Source of the DNA: Cruorifilaria tuberocauda
Taxonomy: Eukaryota > Nematoda > Chromadorea > Rhabditida > Onchocercidae
Direction: 5' to 3'
DNA length: 64,000 bases
Assembly (NCBI GenBank): GCA_013365365.1
Contig: JABVXU010000172.1
Span: forward strand, 1-64,000
Positions within the stretch are counted from its first letter, which is position 1; every line of letters begins with the position of its first letter. The notes below the pieces were generated by a model. The model was not told the origin of the DNA and did no database searches. It worked only from the letters and a program-made list of their open reading frames with translations. The position numbers were made by a program, and so were the translations under genes. Shown here piece after piece: positions 25,801 to 37,929 of the stretch.

Positions 25801-27794
25801 TTTTGTGATGTGAAAATCCATTGTACACGTTGAAGTATGTTTGAATTTCTCTCGTTGCAGTCATCAATTAATCCGGAAGTTATTCGTATATTGGATGCTG
25901 TATTTACTTGTACTCTGGAAATGATCAATCGTGATATGGAGGAGTATCCAGAACATCGTCTAAATTTTTTCAGTCTCCTTCATGCTTTAAATCATGAATG
26001 TTTCGATGTGCTTATATCACTTCCTCCGGAACATTTTCGTTTGATTGTGGATGCCGTTGTCTGGGCTTTCAAGCATACTATGAGAAATGTTGCTGAGATC
26101 GGTGTGCTTTTTATCTTGCGAAATGAATTCCATTATTTTTCGACAATTTTTCGATAATTCAATTGCGCTAAAAAATCGATAATTTTCTCTTAATCTGTTA
26201 TAAATAAATCAGGACACTCACTACACTTGCTATTCGTAAAAAACATACTTATGTTATAGGTCTGGACATCCTGAAGGATATGCTTACACAGTTCGGTATG
26301 CATAAAGATAAACAGCGGGCACAAGCTTTCTACAAACATTTTTTCATGGAAATACTAGTTCATGTGCTAACTGTTGTCACCGACAGTAATCACATCAAAA
26401 TTCTGGGTAAGTAAGTAAGGATGGTTTGGTATTCAGTTCAGTCAGCATTTTAACATTCAAATGTTGCATTTAGTTTTTGATGGTGCCTTTGAAGACCAGT
26501 TTTATTTTGGTATTAATGCATGTCTGTCTTTCACGGTCATTTCTTTTTTATTGGCTGTACATCGTCACAAACTAATTTTGGTATATTACTGTTATTGTTT
26601 TCGTACATTCTTACCAATGCATATATTTTCTTATTATTGTTTTCATTGTCATCATTCTTACTCTTAAAAGATTTGGCTTAGTAATAATAACAAATAAAAG
26701 ATGAAAATACAGCAAAATGAGCGCTAACAATAAAAAATACAATAACAATAAAATAGAAAGAAATCTGATCCAATTTGCAAATGTTTTCTAGGTTTATCGT
26801 GTTATGCTGATATTTTGTGTACATTATTCTATGCAGCCGAAATGTCTATCACCGAACAGCTGAACCCACCTCAGTCAAACATCGATTATATTTATATGCA
26901 CATCAGTGAAACTTTTGCTCAAGCGTTCGACAATCTGACGCCGTAAGTTTACATTTCCCCTCTTGTGTCATCATATTTATTTGATATCTTAATCAATAAC
27001 TTAATTTTTTGCCTTTCTCCTTTAAAATTTTTAAGGGATAGAATTTTTTTAATATTATAGACGAACAACTTAAATCAAAATTTATGATTGATATAGGCAA
27101 TGACAATGACAGTGAATAGGTATGATATAGATATATAATATAGATAAAAAGCAGTAACTTGATGTTACGCTCGTTTTTAGTTATTTTTGAATATTTGATG
27201 ATTCATTTTTCTTTTTTCAATTTATTTTTTAGTGATCAAATTCGTGTCACAGTAAAAGGCTTTTTTTCATTCAATATCGATTCAGTGAAGATGAAAAATC
27301 ATTTGCGCGATTTCTTGGTCCAGATAAAGGTCAACTTTATCTCAATCAGATATGATCGATTATCTAAACTAGCATGTGTTTTAGATTTTATGTATTACGG
27401 AGTCGAAGGTTTGAGTGGAGAATAGATCATTAAAATGTATTATTTTTCTAGGAAGTTTGGAAGGAACATCTGCTATGGCTTGTGATGTTAAGAATGCATG
27501 AATTTGTTTTATAACTGGAAGACTGATTGCTGTGGTTCTATTCTTCTGTCGCAGACTTTTCATTTGTTTCTTTTGCAGGAGAGAGTTGGCGAAGATACAT
27601 CTGATCTTTTCATTGAAGAGCGTGAACAGGAGATTCAGAATGTTCAAAATGCGAAAAAAGAAGTAACGAAGCCTATTTGTAAATTTCGAAGTTTGAAGTG
27701 AAGAAAAAAGATTTATAAGCGGTAATTTGTTTCACTTCAGGTTCCTGGCATGTTGAACCCGCATGAGATCGTTGACGACGATTCGATGAAATGA
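19897..27794 (+). CDS. xpo-1: Exportin-1 / CRM1 nuclear export receptor
   Basis: RanGTP-dependent karyopherin carrying leucine-rich-NES proteins and RNPs out of the nucleus. Exons: 19897-19983, 20213-20423, 20801-20907, 21004-21119, 21437-21548, 21640-21759, 22257-22397, 22616-22801, 22931-23134, 23338-23476, 23640-23743, 23848-23926, 24034-24269, 24486-24704, 25047-25151, 25235-25417, 25558-25683, 25861-26101, 26260-26406, 26792-26942, 27233-27329, 27579-27662, 27741-27794. Every junction keeps phase, giving 1082 residues against about 1070-1080 in the family. Landmarks: [92 protein letters not shown] and a C-terminal PGMLNPHEI. The helical HEAT-repeat architecture is inferred from the family. 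The start was chosen because MTMM and the following helix match the usual CRM1 N terminus; an in-frame ATG lies further upstream at 19720 in TG-rich DNA. Convergent with dvc-1. Confidence 0.97.
21291..21391 (+). repeat. Intronic ~101 bp repeat, copy 1
   Basis: Lies in the xpo-1 intron after the fourth coding exon. From CTTATTTCCATATATTTAA to the TTAGTTC-AAAAGT end it matches the copy at 21763-21863 with roughly a dozen substitutions and no length difference by eye. Confidence 0.9.
21763..21863 (+). repeat. Intronic ~101 bp repeat, copy 2
   Basis: The second copy begins 3 nt after the exon/intron boundary of the xpo-1 exon ending at 21759, so the duplication was placed almost on a splice donor without disturbing it. 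No protein-coding content. Confidence 0.9.
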
Positions 27795-29047
27795 AGAAGA
27801 TGTTGCTTTTTCCGTCGGTTGAGATGTCTGTTCGTGGCATTTTTCGGTTTATCCACCACAAATTTTAGTTTACTCTAATGATGTGTTATCAGTTTTTCTT
27901 GGCAATTTCCATCTTTTTCTCCGTTCTACAAATAGTTTTGCGGAGTTTATTGTATATTTACTTATCGTTTTTCTGGAACTCAACGCTTATAAAATTTTTG
28001 TCTGACAAATGAAGTTTTCCGAAATTAAGAATTCATGTGAAATTGTATCTAGTTTCGTATTTATAAATCTAGTACTGACATCTCATCCTTCTGGCGACCA
28101 GTTTACGGAGCGTCAAACATCGGTTGTTTATTGAACGAAGTGTTTACTCAGTCATTTTTTCTTGGAAGCGAAAATTCTTTGTACAAGTGATGTTAATGAG
28201 AACTGGAGTAGCGTCGTATCAAACAGATCTCCTACACGAATTTATTATACATGCGTATTCTTTTCCCCTTTCCATGAAGTTATTGAAACTCCTCTTTGAT
28301 CGTTTTGATCTTTATTGTTATAATAATTAATCTCCACGTTTTGTTCGATTATGCTCTTCATTTATTTCTCTAATGTTTTTTGTTTATCAATTTAAATTTC
28401 ATTCATTTTTCTAGAATTTTTCCGAAAATATATGTGGAAAGATACATCACTCATTGCATTTATTTCATTCCATCCACTTCATTGTCCCAAAAAATCTAAG
28501 AATTAGTTGTTTTAAATCGGACAATGCATTTGCTTTGGTGTCTTTGAAAAACTTTTAGATTTATGACTTCTTTTGACTACACAGTTCCCTTTAGTAGTAA
28601 CATTTAACAGTCTTGCGTTTATCAGAGAACAAGAAGGATTAAAAAGTTTGGTTTCATAATTTAAGATAGAACTGGGTCAACTTATATTTCCTAGATTTCG
28701 TGGATAAAAACATGACAATTCTTGAAATGTCACAATCCCGCTTGCTTGCAATTTATTTCGCGGTGACTTTTTAGCCTAATGGAAGCATAAAGTATACATA
28801 TATACCATGAAACCAGGTATTTAATAATATAAATGGAAAGTAAACCTAAAATAATATAATAACTCGTTTGAAAAACATCGAGATGGAAAGCTGCAAGATT
28901 GAATGGTGATATTTCAATAAAGCAGGTTTCTACGGGAATTGAATTTTGTATGAGTTGGCAATACTTAGTGTTCCATTACACTGTTGGTTAAAACTTTAAG
29001 GATGGAAAAGGAATTGGAACTGGAATTAGAAACAAGAAGTTATGGTT
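27795..29047. other. 3' flank between convergent xpo-1 and dvc-1
   Basis: AT-rich stretch expected to contain both 3' UTRs. A minus-strand AATAAA (TTTATT at 28752-28757) is a candidate poly(A) signal for dvc-1, about 290 nt after its stop. Nothing else was recognised; a 68-codon open frame at 28.1-28.3 kb has no known motif. Confidence 0.55.
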
Positions 29048-31212
29048 TTACGTGAGGCATGAATCCAGATGAGAGTTGATAGCGTTTTCCGGAACATAAG
29101 CACTACATACTGGACATGGCACACAAACGGTTATATCATTATCAATTAGTTCGATATTCCCAGCAGCAACTGTGTTGCTACTTTTTGGTACCATTTCCTT
29201 TGCCAATCCAGCGTCGTTTTTTAAAGTAGTTGCTGTATCCCTTCTCGAAACTATTTCTTGTAATCTAACACTATTTTCACTGAGAGAGTTTTTAGCAAGC
29301 TGCGTTTCAAGCATCCCGGTAACATCCGTGCTGCTTGATCCATCTGCATTATAACTGCGGCCTAAGATATTTTTAGAAGATGACAATAGGTTGCCTAAAA
29401 CATAGCCTTTTCCAGTGAAATATCGGTTCAAAGATGTTTGCTGTGTCGAAGGGTGAGATCTGCCATTCGATATTTCGCATATCTTCTTTTTCGTATCATA
29501 TCCTTCTGGTTCTTTCACTTTGATAAATTGACCTGTAAATGATTTTCGACGTTAGCTAAATCTTTAAAGAAAAACTTATATAATAAAGACTGCAATGATA
29601 CCTCCACAAGTCATCTGATGTTTGCTCCACCAAAAATCATTCTTGCCTGGGGCACGATTCATTGATCGTTTCACCCAACCATAAAACGGAGGAAGCATAC
29701 TAGAAAAGTACATTGTTTCTATCAGTGCAAGAAATTTTGTAAAATTACAAGTTTAATCTTTACTTTAATAATATGCACTCTCATACATGCAGACTCAATC
29801 AGTGTATTGAATTTATATTCCTTATATCAAATTCATGTTTGATAGAAAACGGCGGTTAACTTGCCGGCATGGTCCAGTACATCTCCACCAATGCTTTTGG
29901 TGATATTTCACTTCATTATGAAAACTGTGATAAATAGTAATATTTGTTCCTGCGTTCAAATTAATACGACGCATATGGAATTGAAACATTGGTCCATGTG
30001 CGTCATGATCTCTAAAAATAATATATACATATATAATATCAAAACCGATGATACAGATGTGAAGAATTGCAAAAGCAATGAGTGGAAATATTCAAAACTA
30101 TAAAATTGTATCATCATATTCTATTTAACAAAAATTTTAATGGAGAATTTACTTGACTCCATCGGAGAGAAATAAATAAGCGTGAATCATCTCGTGCAAC
30201 AATGTTTCCACCAGATCTTTTCGAGGTCGATATTGCAGAAGCGGCTTACTCAGTCGAATGGAACAAAACTTACCCTTACCTTCGAAACTACACAAACCCG
30301 CACTTCTGCAAATAGATTTTATTTTAAAAATAATTAAGCATAACAAATCATAAAAAATTTCCATAATGACTAGCTATAAAAAAATATGTTATCATATTGC
30401 AAAAGAATTTCCCATCTATGAAAAAGCGCTCAACCTGCAACTAACAACTCCAAATAAAGCTTACGAAGTCATTCGAGAACTCCACTTCACTTCACATGCA
30501 ACTAGTCTCCCATCGAAGAAAGTATCATCATATTGCTGGAAAAGCGCATGCAAATCTGGAGTTGGGTCGATTATTTCCCAAACAGGATCCACCAAAGAAT
30601 CAGGTCGGGATGAACCGACGGATGAGTTGGATGAAGCAGTCTAAAACTTGATTATTATAACTATAAAAACTTGATAAATGAAGACAGAATAACACAAAAT
30701 AACTTGTTCATCCATGAACTCAATCCACTCGTTTCATATACAGCACATGCGCTTTCATATGCCACATGAACTTTCTTGTACAAGCAATATTAAAGGACTT
30801 ACAGCCGGAAAACCGCATTGCCTTTTCTTCAATGGTGTATCTTGAAATGTATGGACATGCTGAAGATCTTTCAATCCAAATATCTTCTTGCTCATAATAC
30901 CTCGAACAAACTGAATGCTTGAAAAATCGAAATAAGCAAAATAGCATTTATCGCATAATTTAGTTACAAATAGTCGTGGAAGGACATTGCAGATCTTTCC
31001 TGCATCCTATTAAAAAGCAGTAACCAGAAACATTTGTAAACTATTTATCTAATATTAATCTTTAAAATTTTCTGCTACCAATACCTAAATACATTCTCTC
31101 CTATTTCTGAAAATTTTTTTCGCATTTCTGAAACTTCTTTCCATGGCATAATGCTACATTTACAAGATATTTCATACCCAATTCTGGCGGTATTTAAGTC
31201 GCATATTTCCAT
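29048..31212 (-). CDS. dvc-1: SprT-like DNA-protein crosslink protease (SPRTN/DVC-1)
   Basis: Replication-coupled metalloprotease acting on DNA-protein crosslinks. Certain exons (minus): 30640-30465, 30305-30153, 30011-29865, 29699-29602, 29532-29048. Landmarks: DPTPDLHALFQQYDDTFFDG, the zinc site LLHEMIHAYL (HExxH), CSFEGKGKFCSIRLS, NEVKYHQKHWWRCTGPC, MTCGG, a PIP-box-like QTSLNRYF running into a SHP-like FTGKGYVLG, and a C-terminal UBZ4-type finger (C-x2-C then H-x3-C in SHLDSCL). The intron 29700-29864 begins GCAAGT; only that GC donor keeps phase and gives the family spacing between CTGPC and PPFYGW. Two more in-phase exons upstream (31212-31093, 31006-30803) add 108 residues of unrecognised, Cys-containing sequence after an ATG just behind a TTGCAG acceptor, giving 460 residues. 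The alternative start is a MDEQ exon at 30715-30704 (about 356 residues). Confidence 0.9.
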
Positions 31213-32188
31213 ATTTGTATCTGCAATCCTAAACCCTAAACTCCACAGATAAATTTTGAAAAGGAAACTGACGTCAAAGACACAGAGAGTTTCTACAAAG
31301 TCAACTATAAAATAATCAACAAATGCGACGTTCCACAGATCTAGAAAATATGATAAATTGTTGTGCTTTATGACAGTATTGCTAAAACGAATGGTTAAAG
31401 CAAAAAGAAAACTGAAATAGAATATATCAAACAGATGAAGGGAAACTAGCTTTATTTCTTTATCTTCCTTTCTAGATCGACATATACTCTTATGTGTCAG
31501 GTAATCCTCAAAACTATAAAATAAAAGATATGAAGTATCAACCAGATCGACTGCGATCTCTCGAAGAAGGCAGATACAAGTATATCAAACTCTTCTCACA
31601 ATGTAAATTTTGCAAGCAGAAAAATTCGAAAAATATCGGAATGTTAACCAGACCAACATTGAAAATTTTCGTAATGAGACAATATAAACTGAATCTTTCT
31701 CAAAATTTGCATATTGAGAAGTTGACGAAAATGCGAATAAAACCCTGCATCCTGCTCTCTATCTAGAAACAACAAAAAAAAGAGAATCGAGTAGCTCTCG
31801 CGAAATCTCTTAAACACCGAAAAATACTGAATATCCCGAACTGTTTCTCGAAATGTCTTCTTGAAAACCAACAGATTTTCAATTTTAGCTCAGCAAATTA
31901 GGTATATAATGACAAATCAAGACAGTAACAGTTGAAGAAATTACTGAGAATTCTAGCGAGAAAACTTCACCACATACTTCATGCACTTTCTATTCGTTTA
32001 TATAAGGACGAAGTAAATAAACAAGCAATTCGTCGTAATCGAGAATCTTTTTCGAAAATCCGCGTATCGAAACAACAAAACATTGCTTCCGATATGAAAA
32101 TCTTCAGAATCAGATTCTAATCGATACCTTGAAATGGTATTGTATTTCACAGTGTGTTTGTATTTATAAAGACGACGAGTTCTTAACG
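31213..32188. other. Shared upstream region of dvc-1 and cogc-7
   Basis: About 1 kb between divergent start codons, expected to hold both promoters. TTGCAG at about 31221-31226 on the minus strand lies 8 nt before the dvc-1 ATG, and TTTCACAG at 32145-32152 on the plus strand lies 36 nt before the cogc-7 ATG. Both look like spliced-leader acceptors. Plus-strand open frames at 31.5-31.77 and 31.93-32.12 kb are Lys/Arg/Ile-rich without recognisable homology. Confidence 0.5.
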
Positions 32189-35100
32189 ATGTCAAAAGTA
32201 TGTTTTCCAAAGCGTTTTCAATTTTAACTTTGAGAAATATGAAATTTGGAAAAGGTAGAATATCTGTACAATTTTGTTATTAAAAAAAATTGTATAATAA
32301 AATCATAAAAAAAGAAGTGTTGGATCATGTAAGTATAAAAATATAAACTATAAAATCTTAAAGAAGAAATAAAATGAAATTTGCTAGTTTGTAGGTTTCG
32401 AAAAAATTAAGACAAAATTGAAACTTTTTTGTGCAAAATCATATCACATTTGTGCGCTTACATATTTATAGCGTTATTTATATATATTTACAATATTTTA
32501 GTTATATCTCGCAGTAGACGTCTGTGGCTCTATTTCGACTTTTTTAAAGATTTTTTAGATCGAAATACCAACTTTTTCGGAACATTGGAGCACAACTGAT
32601 TTGGTGAACTGGATCAATTCTAGGGAAGAACCTGCTGAGGTAATTATTGTGAACACATAATTTTCTTGAAAAATACTATTTAGCTTCTATCTTTTCGTCC
32701 AACTGTCCATTTCCTCTTCATCAACGATTATATGTTTATTTATTTAGTGTAATTCATTTAGCATTATTAATTTTTTCGTGTATTGCTACTTTTAGAAATG
32801 CTACATTGACTCTTTTAAGTTTAAAATTTCTGCATTATAAAAAGTACTTCAAAATTGCCCTTAAAATCTAATTCTGTTTTCTATTTGTTTCCAAAATACT
32901 TTACTTTGTGCAGCTATGATGAAAACTTTGTATGGAATAACGTAAAATTAATCATATTTAGTGCTCAAGTTCTATTTCATCTATTAAGGATTTTGAATTA
33001 TTGTAGCGGTGATAGCAGTTTTCTAGTTCTGTCCGAAATTCAAATAATTATCATTAAGTATTAAAAAGCATTAGCATGTTTTTCAGGTTCTACTGGAAGC
33101 AGTGGAAGCAGAAATTGATGAAACAGAAAGTTCATTAATGGAAATGAAAAATGATTTTGAATACAGCAAATGGTACCTTTTTTCGAAACCTTTGTTCCAA
33201 TCTAAATGTTTATCATGCTTGGTCTAGTTTGAACTAAATGATGAATAAGTGACAACTATTTCCTCACTTTTGGTTCTACTCAAGATTATAATTTCCAGTT
33301 AATAAGTTTTATTTAGTTTGAAAAATTTATCTTTTAATTGAAGTAATGAAAGTCTGGAAGAATGTGCCAGATCTTGCACCGAACTTCGTGAGCGCCTAAA
33401 AATGGTGGTGGATGCACATGCCAAGGAACAGCTTGTCAAGGAATTTGATGCTATTGCGATTTATGATAAAGCCGACAGACGTGCGGCTGATCTTGTCAAA
33501 ATTTTGATGGTTAGTGATGAAAGAAAAATTTTGTAGAATACCATTCTCTCGAATGAGCTTAAATACTGCTTTCTTTAAGAAGATCATATATTGTTTTAGA
33601 TAGCACTGAATAAGAGAGAAAAAAATTTCTCATTGTCAAGAGTAAGATTTTACGATGGTAACGTTTATTTTCAGGCTCGCAAGTTATGGAAAGAAAATGT
33701 TATTATTATTGAGAATTTGGAGGGAAATGAACCGGCACCAGAAAATGTTGTTGCCAATTTGCAAAAAGCGTATGAATGTCTCTCTGAGGTTATTGAATTT
33801 GTGATTGGATTTATGCTTAATTTTTAAATTATCAATAAATAGAAAACCGAAGTAGTTAAGTGATAAGAATTTTATTGTCGATAATTAGTATTTCATCTTA
33901 TAAATGATTTTAGTTTCTGGATGTTCCAGAACGAGCAGATTTTTTGGAAAAAGTGAAGGACGTTTTCTTGAGTTGGTATTCGACGCGCATTGTCTTAGCA
34001 ATACAGTCGGCAACACCAGTGGATGATCTTTTGCCTATCAAACAAAAATATGACATGTTGAGAAGAACTGAAGGTTTTCTAATCTTTTTTCATGGAAGCC
34101 TTGGACATATAAACTAATATGTTTTTTAGGAAGAAGAAAGTGTGGATCATTAGGTATCGAATGGTCGCAAGCAAATGCTACATATGAAACTTGAAAAGCT
34201 GAATTAATTTCAGATTTTAATAACGTTATCAGTCACTATATAGAAGATGAAAATAAATTTAGTTTCCATGCGGCCAATAATTTATCCGATTTATTCTTGG
34301 ATAGTCGTAATATCATTATTTCAAATTATAAACGATTAATGGATAGGTAAGTTCTTCTCTGAAGTAGTAATGTTGCCAATATAATAACTTGTTAGATGAT
34401 TATTACTAAAGTGGAAGTGGTATTAGCGGTGGATGAATTTACCAGGTTTCATTTCGCTTAATTTATGTGGCCTATCCATTTTCGGTTGTGGAGAAAAATC
34501 GTTCTACCAGTTTTATATTTTATAACGTAAGTAAAATAAAATCCAGTTTCTCGAACTAAATAATTTGTTTTTCAAACAATCTTTTTAAAATCGTAACCGA
34601 TATTGAAAAATGAATGAAATTTTCTGGTTGAAATCCTTTCAGAATTCTGCTGATTCGAGTACTTTTTCAGATGGATAGAAAAAGTTTTGGATGCTCCAGA
34701 TATTTTCTTATCGAACGCATTTACTGAAATTATCCTAATGCGGGAAAAAGAAATCAAGGATGCATGCGTAGAAACAATTGGAATGACTTTAGAAGTTGAT
34801 CCATCTGGCTCACAAACGTTGAAAATGATTTTAGAATTCAGATCAGTCAGTGAATATATGTCTTTATCTCTTTTTTCACTATTTATCACTTTTTCGAAAA
34901 TTCTCGCAAAACGCAGCACTTATTCAAAACCGTTTTTGTTCCATAGCATGTAAATTCGAATGAATTTTCGACAATTACTATGCTTTTGAACCTGTTTGTG
35001 CAATTTAGGGATATTTTTTCAATCCTGGCATTTGTAATTTATTATTGGTACGAATTCCAGGTAGTGTCGCGGTATATGTCATGCCCCGATGACAATAAAT

Positions 35101-37929
35101 CCATAGCAAAATGCATTACGCAGTTTGGTGAACTTCTCCTCTTTTCTATTGCCGACGAATACACAAAATTAGCAACATCATTCCTTGCCAACTGTTCAAA
35201 TATTTCACTAGTTTGTTGCTGACTAATTGCTTGGTTGTAAAAATGGGAAAATGATTGGTGTCTTTCTTGACTTCAATCGCGAAATGTTTCTGTCACTTTT
35301 CGTTAGAATTATTCTTTTCAATAATTTAATTCTAAAATGTATTCCAGAGTCAGAAATTAGCAATATTAATTTTTCATTTTCAGGATTCTATGCACACATT
35401 TGTATGCTTGGAGCAATTTTCTAATAAGCTATCACAACTTATTCAAGAGAGTAATTATTTAATGCAAATAGCCAAGGAAACCTTTGGCAGTATTGCAATT
35501 ATTTTTTTGGTCCCAGCATTTCGGGTTAGTAAATATATGCCCCAAAATGTGATTAATTGTGCTATGTGGCTCATTAATTCGTTTTGTATGTAACGGTGTG
35601 TAAATAGCTGGCACTTTTTGTGTGCACATAAATAATTTATATTGAAGGTTATTGAATTATTATATATAATCGACGAGTTCAATATTAGTCTTTGATTGCT
35701 ATAATAATTGTTATAGATGATGTATGAAAACGTAATATCGGTGCTGGATAAATTCTATAAAACGCACATGAATAGGAGTAGTATTAAAGACGAAGATATT
35801 TTGCGTTTAGTGAGTACATCAGGTTTTTGTTAATAATATTACTTATGATTAACATATAAAATCTGTTTTTTTATAATGGTTCTTGTTGTAATTATCTGAT
35901 TTTGTTTTACTTTTTTAGTAAGTTCCTGAAATATCACGTAAAAAGAAAAATTTTTCAATTCTACATTAGCTTTTGCAGGGCAGCTTTTGACGTGGGTCGA
36001 TAACGATAAGCAACGACTGAAAGTTATGTTTGAACAGTTAGAAGTCGCTGAGACAGATCCTGCTATTAAGAGATTGTCGGAAAAGTTGTTCAATCAAATT
36101 TCAAACTTTCGAAACAGATTATCTGGTTTATAGCTCTTTTATGATTATAATAAGCCTAGTTGAAAAGAAATCTGATTTTTATAAAAAACTGAAACTTCGT
36201 TTTTCTTTTTTGCGAAGCAAACAGAACCCTTCATGCAGTAAAATGTAAGTAGATCTTATTCGTGGATGTACGAATTAAAATAGCAATACTCAGTGATAAT
36301 TGGAATATAATTCATTTTCGATAACAATGAACTTAGATAAATTTAAATAATTCTGTACTATTCCTAATTTTCAACGTGTAAAATTTATTTGCAGCTAAAG
36401 GGGAATGCGATATTAGTTTGGCAAAAGCGCGTGCAGAAATCCGGAAAATGAACAAACGATTTGTTTTGCGCGCTATTGAAGTACTTTCTTATACCATAGT
36501 CAGAGATATGGAAAGTGGCTTACGAAACATTGTAATTGAAATTTTCTTGCAAGTTTTCTTACTTTAAATTATCTCGGTTGCGTACATTTCTGTTATAACA
36601 ACGATGAAAATAACGTTAATTTTCATTTATGAACTGAAATAAATTTATTTAAATTTTCATAGGACTTTTATTCAGAAGTATTTGCATCCCTTGTTAACTA
36701 TAATTTGGTGATATTTCTGTAACAGATATCGGATAAAAGTACTGAGAATGTGAAAATACAAGAAAGCACAAAAGTACCATCATTTGGAACTTCACCCAAT
36801 GAATTTGTAACTGCGACCGGTGTGTCACTTCTTTCATTGGCTCATCAATTATCTGCTTATTCTCAGGATAGCAATATGGCTTCAGCTATTATGTTCGCTG
36901 CAAAATTAGAAGCTATAGGTGAGTCATTGGAAAAATTATATTAGTAGAAATACTTGATAAGACAGTGAATTTGGTGAAGATTGGTTGCCTTGCACGGGTC
37001 AGTTAAAAGAAGCAGTATCATATTCATTGTTTCACTTAAGAATTATAATATCTCAGTAGATGTTTAGATTAACCAATATAAGAAAGCTTCCATTTATGGC
37101 TGATAAAGAACTTATGCTAATCATGTTATCCTTTTTTTGGAACTTTATGTTAATCCATATATTTTTCAGATGATATTCCATCATGGTGGGTTGGTAAATG
37201 TGCAGTTGCCGTGCAGGAATGTTTTGTTGATACAGTTGCTAATATTACCGAATATTCGAGTTCTTTATGCCGACAACTTTCAGTTGATTATAGTAAGTGA
37301 CTTTTTCCTTTGCTTAGAATCTTATTTCTGCAGTTTAGGTCATAGCTGTAACTAAGTTTCCATTTGATTCATTATATATATAACTGTTAGCTAGTAGGTG
37401 CACTGAATACGAGATTGAATGGGAAGGCACCGAATACGCTGCCATATTCAGCATACCGTCAACGTTTCTAGCTGATGTTTTTATTAATTATCTGAATCAT
37501 CATTCATAGCAAATGAGATTTTTAATTTTATCACGTGTTGTCAGGAAAATTTTATAAATAATAAAAATAAAATTTCCTCGAGTTCTGAATTCCTCACATT
37601 TTCATTTTTCTGCATCACCAAAAATTATAATGAGTGGAGTTTGCATATACTAATTTCTCAGGCGACTTTCTACATTTTGAAGAAAAATTTTGGAAACATG
37701 TTTGTTTATGAAAAAATAGGTAACATTAAGGATATTAAAGTAACAAAGATGAGCGAAATAGATTAATATGCAAAAGGTGTTGGTAGTTCGGAATAGTAAT
37801 AGAAGACAATCAAGATTTCTCTTTGCAGCATATTTGGCTGATGTATTTGAAGATTTGGGAACTACGAAAATATCGGATTTTGTTAATATGCAACAAAATT
37901 TCTTGAATGCCGGTTATTTTGAATCATAA
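32189..37929 (+). CDS. cogc-7: Conserved oligomeric Golgi complex subunit 7 (COG7)
   Basis: Lobe-B subunit of the COG tether for retrograde intra-Golgi vesicles. Exons: 32189-32197 (MSK, tentative start), 32559-32639, 33087-33172, 33344-33509, 33675-33788, 33914-34073, 34214-34346, 34671-34845, 35061-35210, 35384-35524, 35717-35809, 35984-36125, 36395-36531, 36726-36918, 37170-37292, 37829-37929. All junctions are in phase, giving about 667 residues; vertebrate COG7 is about 770. Diagnostic stretches are the N-terminal FSEHWSTTDLVNWIN, an extended helical coiled region, FGTSPNEFVTATGVSLLSL, and a C-terminal block running from SWWVGKCAVAVQECFVD through LCRQLSVDYIYLADVFEDLG, which follows the layout of the COG7 C terminus. 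Overall similarity is modest, so the assignment rests mainly on the two ends. An optional 24 nt exon at 34130-34153 would also keep phase. Confidence 0.8.
34130..34153 (+). other. Possible 24 nt cassette exon in cogc-7
   Basis: Flanked by GTTTTTTAG and GTATCG. Both junctions are phase 1, so inclusion would insert eight residues (GRRKCGSL with the split codon) without shifting frame. The flanking introns would be 56 and 60 nt, normal for this genome. Skipping also gives an intact protein. Confidence 0.35.

Noticed and set aside
31494..32120. Two plus-strand frames between dvc-1 and cogc-7
   Set aside because: Lys/Arg/Ile-rich composition typical of AT-rich non-coding DNA, one with a non-ATG start, no domain recognised.
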